Shown: piece by piece, positions 46,480 to 57,986 of the stretch | Layout: every line of letters begins with the position of its first letter | Numbering within the stretch: the first letter of the stretch is position 1 | From: Silene conica | Taxonomy: Eukaryota; Streptophyta; Magnoliopsida; Caryophyllales; Caryophyllaceae | Length of the DNA stretch: 64,000 bases | Assembly: GCA_029255685.2 (NCBI GenBank) | Contig: CM055312.2 | Coordinates: forward strand, 28,366,203 to 28,430,202 | Reading direction: 5' to 3' | Program-made: the position numbers and the translations under genes | Notes under the pieces: model-generated | Seen by the model: only the letters and a program-made list of their open reading frames with translations | What the model was told of the DNA's origin: nothing | Databases searched by the model: none

Positions 46480-46980
46480 CTCTTAACCGGGTGACCGGCT
46501 GACGGTCCCCAACCGGCTAAGAGGACCTGGGCACATTTCTGTTTTTGATAAGTTTTTGGGCAGATTTCAGGTTTTGGACTCTAAGCCTGTACCAGACCGG
46601 CGGCCGGTCCACCGGCTTAGAGTCGTGTAACTTATTCAAAAAGACAAAAAATCCAAGGAAGCTCGATTCTTGGCCGGTAGGCCGGCAGCCGGCTAGCCGG
46701 CTAAGAATCAGATGACGTGTCTAGCAATGAAGGAAAAAAGAAGAGCTGAAGGCCTTCCCAGCCGGTCTGCCGGCTGAGAGTTTTTGTAAGAAGTAATCAG
46801 AAGAATGAAGGAAGAAGGGAGAACATTGAAGACCGACTCTGAGCCGGTCTGCCGGCAGCCGGTCCAGCCGGCTCAGAATCAGACCAAGCATTGAAATTCC
46901 GAAAAAGTTCAAAAAAGAATCAACCCTAACTATGAGCCGGTCCACCGGCGGCCGGTGCCCAGACCGGCTCAGAAACCGCT
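46480..46980. repeat. internal array of CCGGC hairpin modules
   Basis: Six modules at about 46486, 46590, 46670, 46760, 46842 and 46933, such as GGCCGGTAGGCCGGCAGCC and GCCGGTCTGCCGGCAGCC, flanked by TTAG/CTAAG arms. They resemble the modules in the LTR U3 region. The array lies exactly where polymerase coding sequence would be expected, so it could be a deletion scar or LTR-derived sequence. Confidence 0.7.
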
Positions 46981-47191
46981 GGGACGAAATTAAAACACGC
47001 GAGAATCCCCTTTCATCCTCATTTCTTCTTCTTCCTTTCTTATTTCCTCCTTTTCTCTTAAAATCCCATCCTACAAAAACACCCCAAATCATCCCAAATC
47101 AACCCCTTTCGTCCTTCCCACCCAAAACCATTCCGGAAACCGAACGGAGAGGAGATCTAAATCAAGACATGATCCGGCCGTTGAGCAAGAG

Positions 47192-48885
47192 GTGCGAAAT
47201 GTGAGGGATAGCAGCGATATTAGTCCCGATCCGGATTTTCCCGGACTCCAATTTGCCACCGTCACTCAAAAAGGTAATTTCACTTACTTCAAGCATCGCC
47301 CCCTTCACCCGACCCGGTTCATTGATAGGGTTTCCTTGAGGGAGTTAGGGATTGATAAGATAACGGAGAATTTGTTTAATGGGATGAGAATGAAAGCATT
47401 GTATCAAACTAGACCGACTCTTACCTCTCCCCGCTTGACTTGGGAGTTTTTGAGCTCACTTGTGGTTACTAAAAACCGGAGTCTAGGAACAGTAGTTTCC
47501 TTGGAGTTCTGTCTTATGAATAGGCAATACCGGTTGACATTAGAGGACTTTGCCTTAATATTTGATCTAAATGGGAAATTGCCCATTCATCCTCCGGAGG
47601 GCTTTGACACGGAGGTTATTTGGACGGCCATTACCGGCTTGGTTAGTGACCGAACGAAGAAGAAGCCGACTAATCGGGTGCATTTGGTGCTAATTAGGAT
47701 TTGGCATCGCTTTTTGGGGTGGACCGTCCTATCTCGGGATGAGCCGCACAATTTTAGAACTGAGGAGCTTGAGATTTTGGGTTCTTATTTGATCGATGGG
47801 ACAAATCTTAATATTGCCCATCACATGGCTCTCCATTAGAGCCGGTTGGCTACCCAACCCCAGCTTACCACACCGATTTGTGTTGGAGGGATGGTTACTT
47901 TGATAGCCGACAACCTTTGTCAGAGGCATTTTAATGTGGATTATATCCAAGGAGAGAACATCCTATCTCGCCGATACATGCAAGAGGCCTTGGGGTGGAT
48001 AAAATGGAACCCCAATGATCGTCTAAAATATTGGCAGATTCGTGTTAACAACAAGTTTCGAAATTCCATTCCTTTGCCCAACACCGAAAGGATGAAGGTA
48101 GTGCCCGGGAGTGCCTCCTATCTCCTTGACATTGAGGTTGATCCAGATGAGCTCCCAGCCGATCAACGCCCTCCCAGAGTCTATGCCCGTGATAGGGTTG
48201 GCGCGGCCACCTCAGACCTCCAGTTTCAGCAGCCCTCCGTCACTATGCCTCCTTTTGAGAGTGGTCCTACTTTTTTCCAGGGCTCCACCTCCAGTTCTGT
48301 TCCTCCTCCTTAGCCTTCCCCATTGCATCAGGACTTGATTAATTTTATGGCCCGGGTTGATTTGAACCAGAAGAGGGCAACAGAGCTTGTTGATGAGCGC
48401 CAGACGTTGGCGGATGAGCGCCATAGGGATGTGTGTTATAGGCTTGACTACGTGTACCACGATAAGGCCTATGGGACCTTCCCCAGCTATGACCAGTCTG
48501 TCCGTCAGGGCTACCGTCGTGCAGCCGGTGGTCATCCTTCTTACTACTTGCCTCCTGAGGGTGGGTATGTGCCCCCTGAGGGTGGGTATGTGCCCCTGAG
48601 GGACGTTTCTATGGGGAGATTCATGTTGCTCCGGGCTACTTCTCTAGCCCGATTTTTACCCCAAATGTGCGTAGAGATGGGGACTCAGGCCCTCCACGGC
48701 ATTCATCCTCCCGTGGTATAGTTGCTGATCCCGGAGCTAGTGGCTCGCATGCTTCGCCTTTCCGTGATATCTTGAACAACCCGGGCGACTACATGCATGT
48801 GGATGGCAATGGAGATGATGATGATGATGATGATGGAGAGGAGGACGGTGAAGGTTATGAGTCCGATGATCATTTTGATCAGTGA
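47192..48885 (+). pseudogene. Athila-type extra ORF (putative plant transposon protein domain)
   Basis: One frame from 47192 to 48721 with TAG stops at 47837-47839 and 48311-48313, then a shift to the frame ending at 48885. It resembles the Athila ORF-1/plant transposon protein family (TWEFLSSLVV, MNRQYRLTLEDFALIF). The N-terminal half is folded-domain-like; the C-terminal half is Pro-rich, with a duplicated GGYVP unit and an Asp/Glu-rich end (a GAT triplet run at about 48816). Function of this family is not established; an envelope-like role has been suggested for the third ORF of Athila elements. Start uncertain; the true first codon may lie upstream. Confidence 0.65.
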
Positions 48886-48888
48886 CCA

Positions 48889-51637
48889 CCCATAGAGGTG
48901 GTAAGTGATGTCTTTGCTCCCGAATGAAAATCCAAAGCAAGTACTCCCTTAATCCAAATTTCTCTTTAGTTTTGCATTTTCATTTTCACATGCATTTAGA
49001 GTAGTTAGTTAGTTTAGATAGCTTGTTTTAGTTTCATTTTTATCATTTCATATCATTAGTACAATTGCATTTAGTTGCATTCATTTATATGTATTAGATT
49101 TCTTTTTTGTACCATATTGTCACATGTAGTTTGCATTCATGTAGATTAGAGCACTTAGTTTGCATCTTAGTTTAGTTTTTAGTTTTTCATTTCTTTTGTT
49201 TATTTTTGCTTTTATTGCTTTCAAAAATCAAAAATACAAAAAAATTGAAAAACCGAAAAACTTCAAAAACATGTTCTTTACTTTCCGGTTTTCCTCCTCA
49301 CATTATGCACATAGATAAGTGTGGGGAGGAAGAACCGTTTATTTCAAAAAACAAAAAAAAACAAGTTTTTCCTTTTCCTAAAAATTTCAAAAAAGCCAAA
49401 AACACGTTTGTTTTCGTTCTTTTTCTTCATTTCCCCCTTGCACTATGTTCCATTGAGGACAATGAAAATGTTAAGTGTGGGGAGGGAAAATATCCACCTT
49501 GTGAATATTTCTTTGTTTTTGTAAATATGAAAAAACTTCAAAAATGCCTAAAAATCGAAAAATTTGAAAAATTTCAAAAAACATGTTTTTCCTTTCCTTT
49601 GTTTTTGTTCTTTGTTTGCATTGTATATATTTGTTTGTTGGACTAACAAGTGGCAGATGCAACAACAATCCGAGGTATTAGGAGAATGAAGATGCTTGGT
49701 ATACTCTTTCCTACTTCCTTCTCCCCTTCCCTATTTCTTTTTATGTTTATAACATGAAGGAGAATGAGATTTTTGTGCCTTGGATGTTCCTTTGGGGAAC
49801 TTGTGGTTGTTGTGGATGATGTGCTGCTAGATTAGTCATTTTGTTGTTGCATGTTTATTATGCTTGTTGATAGTTTAGTGTAGTTTCACATGCTTTGTTT
49901 TCATAGTTTTGTAACTATGTGTTAGTCGGTTTTTCTGTTTTGCATTTGTTTGTAAATATGCATAGGAGGTTGAATAGTGGAGGATATATGCCGCCAATGA
50001 TGATATTTGTCTTGCCTGTGTCTTACCCCTCCTAATAGCTTGCACCGCTTGATGTCACCTTGTTAGGGTTCTTGCTTGCAAGGACCCGAAAGTCTAGGCT
50101 TAATGACCAAGTTTCGACCACCACGTGAGACCGTGTTAGACCTTGACTCGACCTAGGACCGACATTAGCTACTCAAATGTGAGGATAGAGCCTCCTTTAT
50201 GGTCGGCCCATCAAACCGAGTCAGTTTAGGATTGTGAGTAGTCCTCCTTACGTGGTATGTTATGTCAATACGCATAAGTATGGCGCTCGTTCCTTAATTC
50301 CGTGTTCATGTTCATGTGCATGTGAGACAACTCTTGTTTAAAATAAATCAACTTCACATTTGCCAAATTAACCTTGTTTTGACCCTTGCATCTTATCCTC
50401 TCTTTTTGATTAACCACTTTGAGCCTTAGCTTTCTCACTTGGACTTAACCACTAAATGAACTATATCCCAAAAAACACCCTTCCTTGATCAAGAATGGTT
50501 GCTTTTGTGGTACCTTGTTGGTGGTAGAGTCGGGGGTTGGGTGCCGGTTGGTGGCTTCTTCCGTTGTGGTCTTACTTGTTGTTTTCTTGATGAATGGAAG
50601 TTTGAGAAAAAGAAAAGAAAAGAAAAAAAATCAAAAAAGAAATAAATTAGAAAATAAATTAAAAAAAAAGGTTGAAAAAGTTTTGAAAAATCCAAAAAAA
50701 AGAGACGGTGTGTTTAAATAATGACCACTTTGTTATAGGTTGTGATGGGTTTGTTTTTTCCAAAGTAAGTTGGGGTTTATGCAATTTTTGCTTGGTTTTG
50801 TCAAAATCAAAGTTAGGGCATGGACGTTGCTTAGTTGTTGCAATAAGGAGTTGTCTTGATTTTGGCAATCATTCTTGTTTTTGAGCCTCAAATTCTAGAA
50901 CAGTGTTTGCACCAAACCATTTTCACCCAACCCAAGCCCCGTTACACCCTTGTTGTTCTCATCATGTGCATTTACATTTTCTCATTGATTTTTGTATGGA
51001 GTACCATTCTAGATTGCGGGCATGCTTCACAAGTTGAGGTAGGTGAGTGATTTTGGTTACTTCTTGTCACAAAAATCACCCCCCTTTCTTTCCTTGTGTG
51101 TTGAGTGTCACCCGTGAGAGTCGGTGCTTAGGGTTTTCTTATCGGTTAAGGGTCTAGCATGGAGTCGAATCATGTGTGCGTTGTGTCAATCTTGGAATTA
51201 TAGCTTAGTGCTTCCGTTTACCCGCCTTGAATTAGTTTCTTGGTCTTTGGTGATGTCATTGTTGGTTGCTTGAGCTTGATTTAGGGGCTTGACACCATGG
51301 TTAGACTTTGAGTCGGCATCCTCCGCTAAAGACCTCCCTTGTTTAGTTTTTCAAAACCCCGCTTGGATGAGGCAAGCGGTTGGTCTTTTCCCGATGCATG
51401 TTGCTTGTTGATATGTGTGTTGTTTCAACTTTTTGCATCAAAAATTTTGTAGCAAGCCCAAACTTGCCTTGCAATATGACGTTCTTCCTCATGAATGTCA
51501 AATTGTGAGTTGAAAGGGCTAATGGTGTAGCTAAACCCGATTCGGCTTCTAGTTAGCTTATATAGTTAGTTTGCTTCTTGTTTTCAAATAACGGTTATAT
51601 AACTTCTTGATCTCTTACTCGAGGACGAGTAAATTTT
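48889..51637 (+). other. long non-coding 3' region of the gypsy element
   Basis: About 2.7 kb, T-rich on the plus strand, without coding sequence. It contains two extra copies of the AAGTGTGGGG word (about 49317 and 49474) that matches the polypurine tract at 51638. Length and low complexity fit Athila/Tat-type elements. Confidence 0.6.
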
Positions 51638-51652
51638 AAGTGTGGGGAATTC
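51638..51652 (+). other. gypsy polypurine tract
   Basis: AAGTGTGGGGAATTC immediately before the 3' LTR start at 51653; the expected plus-strand primer position. It is only partly purine (two T's and a C) but fits by position and by repeats of the same word upstream. Confidence 0.6.
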
Positions 51653-53342
51653 TGATGAGCTATATTTTGTCATAATTTTCATTGTCTTTTCTTCATTTTT
51701 GGTCCCGATTCGACCTCGTTTTGCGTGCCTTTGCTCGATTTTACGCCCATTGCCTCGACTATTCCTATTTGGTTTCCATTTTGTAGGAATTGTGGCGGAA
51801 GCGACGAAACGGGAGCAAACGAGATGATTTTGGGGCAAAATGAATAGAATTAGCAAGGACTTGACCCTAGGCCCTCTCAGCCGGTCCCAGACCGACAGCC
51901 GGTTGGCCGGCTGGGGGTCTTGACTTGACTGCTGAAGGGAAATACGAGAAAAGTTACAGGAACTCTTCACTTGTCTGCCAGCTGGTCACTGACCAGCGGT
52001 TGGCCGGTCGGCCGGGAATCAAGGCTCTTCAAAAATTTGCAATAAAGTCAGATCCTTAAGAAAAGGTTGTCAGCCGGCCCACAACCGGCAGCCGGTAGAC
52101 CGGCTCCTTGTAGCTGTACGATGAAGAAAACAAGAGAAAAGTCAGACCTTGGATTTCGCACTCTAAGCCGATTACCGACCGGCAGCCGGCCGGTCGGCTG
52201 GGAATCAAGCTCTATTGAAGAAAAAGAAGAAAAAAAGCAGAAGTTCGTATTTTGACTCTTAGCCGGTCCAGACCGGCAGCCGGTTGACCGGCTGAGAGTC
52301 AAATCGCAGAATTTCGCGCACTATATATACCCGCACTTAGTCTATTTTCATTTACGCAACTTTAAGATATTTTCACGCATTTCTAGGGTTTTGTTACTGT
52401 TTCATTGCTTACATTTACACATTAAAATCTCAACTCAAATTCTTAATCTTACTTTAGTTTTTATAATCCTTCTTAGTTAATCTTTCCTTAATCATAGTTA
52501 GTGTTCTTCTTAGTGATGGATAGTTTACATTTGGAGTTTTGGGTGTATTTTGAAGACATTTGAGAGAATTCTTCATTTGTATCCAAGTTCCTCACTTTAA
52601 TGCAAGTATTGGTATAATCTTCTTCATCCTTACTTAGTATTTTCATTTGTTTACATTTGTTTCAAGTTCTCTTAAATCTATTGTTTCCTTTTATCTTATT
52701 CCAACATGTTTAGCAATTATTCATCAATTATTCATATGTCTCTCTTAGATATGTGTGAGTAGTTTCTTTCTAGGGTTAGAGTTTTGCTTGGGTAGTTGGT
52801 AACCATGAAACATGTTTAGGGTTGGTCTTGTTTTGTCTCTTTGGTTGGATTTTCACATTGTTCATGTTACGTGTTCGATGAATTGCCTCAACGACGGTTG
52901 GGCATTAGTCTTCACTTTGTTTGCTTTGGACGATGGTCTTGAGTTTCATGAGCATGTTTGTGTGTTAGGTTAGCCTTGTTTGTAGCGAAAGCTAGGATAA
53001 GACTCGACCTTAGGTTAGTCGACTTGAGAGAAGAGACGACCCTAGGCTTACCATAGAGGTGACACGAGACCGTTCTCTTATGTTTGGTTACCGACTTACC
53101 TAGGTGGCCCCGACGCCCTAGTTCCTTTTATCATCGACTTAATCTTAGTACAATTGCTTTTATTTGTCTTTAGTTTCTAGTCTTATCACTCTCAACCCTA
53201 TTACCCAACCTAGACTTGAATTAGAACTAGACTAAGCGATTATCCCCACCATATTCGTGTTCGACCCCGATCTTAATACTACTTATTTTCGGGTTTTATA
53301 AATGTTTTTGATACCGGTAGTGACGGCAAAAGCCGGTCATCA
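51653..53342 (+). repeat. gypsy 3' LTR
   Basis: 1690 bp, co-linear with the 5' LTR except for scattered substitutions and about 22 extra bases near 51985 in one hairpin module (TGGTCACTGACCAGCGG). Ends GGTCATCA followed by the GGTAC duplication. Confidence 0.92.
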
Positions 53343-53347
53343 GGTAC

Positions 53348-53960
53348 TCATCTCGAGCTGCGAGGTGTCACCGAAACGTGTGGAATACCGGTATAATCAT
53401 GAAATAGTTTTCAAAAGTATTCTAAAAAGGGATAAATACATTGTCCTATACAGTATATTCATTATATAATCTTTTGTGTTCAATTAATTTCCCCCTATAT
53501 TACTCAGTAGTTGTAATGCGAGATTGAAACCACAACCACACACTATTACCAGGGTTTCTATATATTAGGAGCCCAAAATCTTAGAATCATTATTAAGTAT
53601 AATAGATAGTGTGTTAATATAATTGAATTCTACGTAACTGTCCTATATCAAGTAAAGAAAAAACAGTCATTTAGTTCACGACAAGGGAATTCAGATGTTA
53701 AGCATAAATGCACAGTATAAGTTTTTTCACGAAACCAGCATACCCAAACGTACAAAACCATAACACTGATTAACATCTGATAATATATAATATGTTTATA
53801 CCCATAGGCATTAGTTTCGAACAGAAATAAAACATGTTAGTTTGCAGAATTCAACAGCAGTTGCAAATTAAAAACACAGGAAGACATTACTTTAGCTGAA
53901 GATTAAACAGCGTTGCATCAATACACCCGAAAAAGGTCTAGCAAACTTATTGTGTTGGGC
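53348..53960. other. unassigned spacer
   Basis: AT-rich flank of the gypsy target site. No gene or repeat recognised. Confidence 0.4.
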
Positions 53961-54389
53961 CTAACAGTCTGAATCGTAGTACCCCTCGCTTCCTGGCATT
54001 TCAGCAACATCGCCTTCTCCATAGTCATCTGATCCGTATGAGTCTATCTCTCCATTCAGCCAGGCATGGTAGACGTTCCTTGTTTCCTCTGTTGCCAGAT
54101 CAAGACAGCCGCATTGGATGGAAAACACGCGACCCCACCTTGTCCTGATGATTACCCCAGCTCCGTGTTCACTTTTTACCTGACTTCTATAATCAACCGC
54201 CATTTTATATTTCTCTTTGCCAACTGCAAATACGGAAGCCCACATTTTGCATACTTCAACCATGTTGCGTTTGTCCTGATGATTGAGTCTGCTGAAAATG
54301 TTGGTCACCAACTCAACAGAACTGAGCAATGGATGGTGAATTTTACTGCCTTCTTCTGTCTCTTCCAGTACAAAATGTGTCTTAAACAT
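53961..54389 (-). CDS. possible F-box-like protein
   Basis: Single-exon reading of 142 residues from ATG 54389 to 53961. The segment LVTNIFSRLNHQDKRNMVEV followed by CKMWASVF matches the pattern of an F-box (two helices ending in a conserved Cys-x-x-Trp). The rest (IIRTRWGRVFSIQCGCLDLA) is unassigned and the tail is acidic (SYGSDDYGEGD). F-box proteins link substrates to SCF ubiquitin ligases. No neighbouring repeat domain is present, so it may be a fragment. The start is uncertain: an open reading continues upstream in the same region with a stop at about 54410. Confidence 0.4.
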   Translation of the reverse strand: MFKTHFVLEETEEGSKIHHPLLSSVELVTNIFSRLNHQDKRNMVEVCKMWASVFAVGKEKYKMAVDYRSQVKSEHGAGVIIRTRWGRVFSIQCGCLDLATEETRNVYHAWLNGEIDSYGSDDYGEGDVAEMPGSEGYYDSDC

Positions 54390-55279
54390 TGTTTTGGAAC
54401 TGAACTACTTCTTGTTCCAGCGTATGTAGTTATCCTCAAATTCCTGCCTGTCAGTTCTGTCGAAGTAGACAACACCAGCTCAGGGAGACATACTTGTTTA
54501 GTTGCAGAAATTAAATATCAAAGCTTGAAACTTTTGACAAAAGAACACTCTTAAGGTCTGGATATGTGATGGGATTATGGAGGATGTTGTATTTTGTTTA
54601 TTAACTGGTAATTGATTATTGTTCATTGCAGGAAAATTAATTATAGTGGTTCAGTTTTTTTTGGCATGTCATTGGTCTGATTTGAGGGTTAGCATTAGTC
54701 AAATCACTTCATCCAATACTTTAGTAATGAGTTAAATTACGCAATATGTTATGGCATTATAAAGATGAATTCTTTGAGGTTAGTTCCTATTTAATTTTCA
54801 TTATCTTGATTGTAATTGTATGATTTTATCATATTTGTTGCTTTAATTGTTATGAATTTATTAAAAATCCAGCCTTCGTTTTTCTCTTCTTAGCCGCTTA
54901 AGTCAATCATAATTGAATTTCTTAAGATTATCATCATAAAAGAAAGTGAAAATAACAACTTACCTTAATTTCTATTACTATAAGAAAAAGTGATTATTGA
55001 ATTGTGCTCAAGAGCATGGATTTTTTTTCAAAGTGGTATTTTCTCTTCGGGATGTTTCTTTTGTAAGGTTGTTTGCCCAATGTATCTTTGCACTTATCTT
55101 GTGTGGTATATCAACCTTATCTCATGCGACTTACATTATTCTTAGTTTGGTTTACATTTTTTTGAGAATGTGAGTAATTATTTCATGACTAAAACAATTT
55201 ACAAGTATAGGAATTTGAGCAAAATAAAACGAGTACCCTGTACTAGTTGTAGCTTGTCCTTACATACTCAAAAAAGACT
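54390..55279. other. unassigned spacer
   Basis: No gene seen. The plus-strand frame at 54066-54554 is mostly the antisense shadow of the F-box-like reading. Confidence 0.35.
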
Positions 55280-55700
55280 GTAAAATATCTATTTCAGCTT
55301 GCTTCAAATTTGGTTGATGCATGACTCCTTTCACTCTGAGTTTAATTTCCTTTTGTATATCTTACAGCACCTGTTCTGTTTTATTCATGAATTTGTCAAT
55401 TTTGGCTTTGTTCTTAATCATCCAAATGGTGTGATGGAATGCATTCAAAACCATTGCTTGGATATTCCATGCTGTTCCATTTTTCAAAGCAAAAACTGGT
55501 GCCATAAGTAACTTACACCTCAGCCAATGTTCCACTAATCCTCTGATTTTCTTGATGTACACACATGTCACCGTAAGATGCAGGACAATTTCAGTTTAAT
55601 TCTGACATATGCAGCAAAGATCATCACTGTAGTACCCAAATTTAGCAAGTTCCTGCTTAGTGTTCCATCCATCATTTAGCATGATCCACGTACTAAGAGA
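55280..55700 (-). pseudogene. LINE relic: zinc-binding region and following part
   Basis: Reading the minus strand from about 55700: WIMLNDGWNTKQELAKFGY then DDLCCICQN, typical of the zf-RVT region of L1-type LINEs, then a segment with WNIQAMVLNAFHHTIW. Frames are broken by at least one stop. Only this fragment remains. Orientation is opposite to the LINE at 4763. Confidence 0.6.
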
Positions 55701-55809
55701 GTGTTTGGGTATACTCTAGTTACTACATGCTAGATGATGTCATAAAGTTACACTATTATTTTACTTGCCAGCAGTAATAGTGTATTGATTGTTATTTTAA
55801 ATGTTTCAG

Positions 55810-55962
55810 ATGGCAAAATTTGACGAGCTTCTCGAAATGGCTGTCTATGTTGGTGTATGTGAAAGAACTCGACAATATGAAGGTGCACATTCAGCTCATT
55901 ACTTGGCTATGTTTAATGTTTACTCTGATCTCTTTAATCCAACATTATGCAGTTTTGATTAA
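55810..55962 (+). pseudogene. short unassigned open frame, possible exon
   Basis: 50 codons from ATG 55810 (MAKFDELLEMAVYVGVCERT) to TAA. It follows a TGTTTCAG that looks like a splice acceptor, and a later fragment (56160-56225, RDMGIDWRMGAERIDRL) could be another exon. I do not recognise the product; it may be a captured or decayed gene piece. Confidence 0.25.
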
Positions 55963-56799
55963 TTCCATGTCCAATTTTGAACATTTTGAAGGTAACCATT
56001 GGTAGACGCAAATATGAAGGAACTAGCTGCTACATGATTCATGTCTAACCGTGTTAAACAGCTAATTCATTCATTCTCTTTCACTTCTGCAATTCCAAGT
56101 ATAATGTTTACAAACTGAAGGTACATTGTGGATCTTTGTCGATATATTGTGTGTTCATTTCTAGTTCGGGATATGGGAATTGACTGGAGAATGGGAGCTG
56201 AACGGATAGATCGTCTCACTAATTAAGGTCTGTTTCATTTTTTTAGAAAATATAATAAGCAATCTCATAAATCATACTTAAGTGGAAAGGATAGAGAGAG
56301 CATTTACCTCCGTCTTAATACTAAAACAAAAATAGCGTAAGATATTATTAATATGGTTTTATAAGAGAAATTTTACGTTTTTTCTATAAAATTTACTTTT
56401 TTCTTATTTATTTGATATAGTATATTTAACCAATCTTAAACTTAAGAGATATATAATCGCCTTTAGATGATAATCTGGCTAGAAAGACTGAAAGAGCGAC
56501 GTACGAATTCGTAATTTTTTTAACATGTGTGAGGTTTTTTGCAGGTTAACATTTTACTCCCACTCGGGTTACGCGTTGCATCCACTTGAAACAGGCGCCT
56601 GGATTAGATTATTTCAAGCTACATTCTCTAGTATATATCGAGAAATGATATTTTTTTTAATTATAAATTGAGATGAAACTCCTGGTTTGACTAAAGACAT
56701 ATTTGTTATGTTTTATTGAATACTTTGGTAATATAAACGTATTATTTTCACATATTCGTCTCATTATTATTTGTCACGGGGAGTTTCATAATGTATCAG

Positions 56800-57986
56800 C
56801 TACGCCATTATTTGTATTTTAAAATTGTTTACCCACGGAAAAGCTACATTTCTTAACAACATTGAGCCACATATATAAATATTCTGCCATGGAAAAACTC
56901 ATTTCTTATTAACAACCTTTAGCCACGGAAATAAATATTCTGGCACGGGAAATCCAATCTCTTAACAACATTTAGTCACGACAGATTTTTTGGCTACCAA
57001 GTGTTAGCCACATAAATATTTGATTGCCACGAATTTACATGTTATGGCTAAAAAGGTGTTTGCCACGGGAGTATTAGTTTGCCATGAAATTTGGCCACGT
57101 CAAAATCCGTGGCAAAAAAAGGGTTGTGCTTTTTCACATACGAATTTTACTCTTTCACATACAAATTTTATGATTTTACCCTTGTCATTTTTCTTAATCA
57201 GTCATCACTCAAAAGTCAAAACCAATTACCCATCACCTTCCCACAGCCGTCAAACACCTACTGACTACCCAGTGCGTTCTCAAAACACCGTTGAACCGAC
57301 CCCAATCCCGTTGTACGGATAATGTCGCCGTCGCCACAAGCCGCACTAATTGTAGCTGAGCAAAATAGAAACTCCGCATCGCCATTGTTCTCTAACCTCT
57401 TTCCATCTCACACACCTTCGGGCCTTCATCTTCTTCCATCCTTAGACATCACCATGGAGGATGCAATTCTTTTCCAAGCAAAGAAAGTTGATGTGTTTAC
57501 TATTTTTTATTCTTACTCCATGGGTGAATGCAATTCAAGGAGGTCCGTAAGTTAACAATTTGATGTATTAACTATCGTGGTAAACAACATTGAAAAAGCA
57601 AGTAAAATTCATTAAATATTATTGTTAATTGATAATCACGAAAATTACTTCAATAATTAGTGAACTATATCCATTGGTGAAGTTTTTGGAGTAATTAGAT
57701 TAGGGTTTAGGGAGAAAAGTTGGAATAAGAGTTAATTTGGTTTAAGCTAAGAAGGGTATTAGATGGAAATTTAATGAAAAAAGTGTATGTGAAAGAGTAA
57801 AGTTCGTACGTGAAAGTAATTCTGGAAAAAAAAACATTAGCCACATGTTAATTTTTCCCGTGTCTATTTGATAGCCACGACCACTTGGGCCACAAATGTT
57901 TTTCCGTGGCAAATATATTTAGCCACGGGACTTGACACTTGCGCCACGGATTCAAACGTGGCGCAAGTGATCAATTGTTGTAGTGT
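56800..57986. mobile_element. CACTA-like (En/Spm) terminal region
   Basis: The right boundary TTGTTGTAGTG at 57976-57986 is the reverse complement of CACTACAACAA, a typical CACTA end. Words of the type GCCACGG / CCGTGGC recur many times (56830-57110 and 57840-57970), as expected for subterminal repeats. A matching left CACTA terminus was not found, and no transposase is visible. The centre (57122-57835) is a nested inverted-repeat sequence. Confidence 0.4.
57122..57835. repeat. inverted-repeat element, member of a dispersed family
   Basis: Left end TTTTTCACATACGAATTTTAC and right end (reverse complement TTTCACGTACGAACTTTACTC) pair. The left arm continues into CATACAAATTTTATGATTTT and ACCCTTGTCATTTTTC, which matches inverted copies at 9986-10056 and 17186-17252. 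Interior frames lack coding character. It sits inside the CACTA-like region. Confidence 0.5.

Larger units (their letters stand above)
41154..53342 (+). mobile_element. Athila-like Ty3/gypsy LTR retrotransposon, non-autonomous (12.2 kb)
   Basis: Two LTRs (41154-42820 and 51653-53342), both TGATGAGC...GGTCATCA, are flanked by the 5-bp duplication GGTAC (41149-41153, 53343-53347). The primer-binding site TGGCGCCGTTGCCGGGG matches the tRNA-Asp type used by Athila. Inside: gag, retropepsin, then a short spacer with hairpin modules, an extra ORF of Athila ORF1/plant-transposon type, a long non-coding tail and a polypurine tract. Reverse transcriptase, RNase H and integrase are absent, so movement would need a helper element. 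The LTRs are nearly identical, so the insertion is young even though the genes carry stops. Confidence 0.92.

Noticed and set aside
48816..48850. GAT triplet run as an independent microsatellite
   Set aside because: It is in frame with the acidic end of the Athila-type extra ORF.
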